DNA from: Lentilactobacillus parafarraginis DSM 18390 = JCM 14109
GTDB lineage: Bacteria; Bacillota; Bacilli; Lactobacillales; Lactobacillaceae
DNA: 37,761 bases
NCBI RefSeq assembly: GCF_001435895.1
Contig: NZ_AZFZ01000027.1
Coordinates: 1 to 37,761 of the forward strand
Direction: 5' to 3'
The notes under the pieces were generated by a model. The model had not been told where the DNA came from, did not search any database, and saw only the letters and a list, made by a program, of their open reading frames with translations. A program made the position numbers and the translations under genes. Numbering within the stretch: the stretch's first letter is position 1; each line of letters begins with the position of its first letter. Shown one piece after another: positions 37,605 through 37,761 of this stretch.

Positions 37605-37716
37605 CTTGACATTCCTAACTATACGAAATTTTAAAAACCGGAATTCGCTTAACACGAAGGTCCGAAGTTAATTCTAATGATTATCAAAAATAAGTCCAGC
37701 TTTCTTTTTCATTCCA

Positions 37717-37734
37717 AGAAAAAAAGCCGTCCTC
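37717..37734 (-). terminator. Half of a terminator (one arm and T-tract only)
   Basis: On the minus strand the sequence reads GAGGACGGCT followed by seven T's, the typical 3' arm and T-tract of a Rho-independent terminator for a gene to the right. The other arm is not next to it; an IS-like sequence begins at 37735 instead. Confidence 0.35.
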
Positions 37735-37761
37735 TGAAGTGAACCCCCATAGTTGGATGAA
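37735..37761. mobile_element. Possible terminal inverted repeat of an IS3-family element, cut by the window end
   Basis: The last 27 bases begin TGAAGTGAACCCCC and continue with AGTTGGA. That pattern, TG start, CCCC block and GTTGGA, is typical of IS3-family (IS150 group) ends. No transposase is in the window, so this is a suggestion. It begins exactly where the flanking terminator arm ends. Confidence 0.4.

Overview
The window is ordinary low-GC Gram-positive core chromosome, almost certainly from a Lactobacillaceae species. A heterofermentative genus such as Lentilactobacillus is a guess. The reasons are the complete mevalonate-pathway cluster with a type 2 isopentenyl-diphosphate isomerase, two C69 (PepD-type) dipeptidases, a 316-residue thymidylate synthase of the Lactobacillus casei type, and Bacillus-like gene neighbourhoods (dinG-ypmB-aspB-asnS-dnaD; rbgA-rnhB-dprA-topA; cmk-rpsA-der-hup). 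I find no prophage, CRISPR array, tRNA or rRNA gene, restriction system or recognisable defence system.

Layout. 75-6809, minus strand: dinG, then ypmB-aspB-asnS-dnaD as one tight operon behind an extended -10 promoter. 7043-11134, plus strand: mvk-mvaD-mvaK2-fni, which converts mevalonate to IPP and DMAPP and ends at a very long perfect hairpin. 11301-12677, minus: an RsmF-like rRNA methyltransferase. 12797-13624, plus: a Cof-type HAD phosphatase with a near-consensus promoter. 13712-15217, minus: glycerol kinase with a candidate cre site. 15482-15670, minus: a monocistronic tautomerase. 15822-18749: two convergent C69 dipeptidase paralogues. 18895-29888 and on to 31098, minus: a long run reading from cca through an ABC-F ATPase, thyA, dfrA, degV, an SGNH hydrolase, ypmS, yozE, rbgA and rnhB to dprA and topA, broken by a few promoters and terminators. 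31265-32154, plus: a YitT-family membrane protein gene split by a one-base frameshift. 32215-37604, minus: cmk, rpsA, der, hup and a TPR protein.

The genes are housekeeping: translation (asnS, cca, rpsA, ABC-F ATPase), ribosome assembly (rbgA, der, the rRNA methyltransferase), replication and repair (dnaD, dinG, topA, dprA, rnhB, hup), nucleotide supply (thyA, dfrA, cmk), isoprenoid supply and peptide use. Several genes start with TTG after a good ribosome-binding site (dnaD, asnS, mvaK2), and mvk also has only a TTG available.

The points most worth a second look are the frameshift in the YitT gene, a probable IS3-family terminal repeat at the extreme right end that seems to separate the two arms of a terminator, the convergent dipeptidase pair, and the unusual start of the HAD gene. 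I do not see a convincing undescribed system. The only gene-free stretch above 300 bp is 33819-34198, upstream of hup, which holds the hup promoter and otherwise AT-rich sequence.
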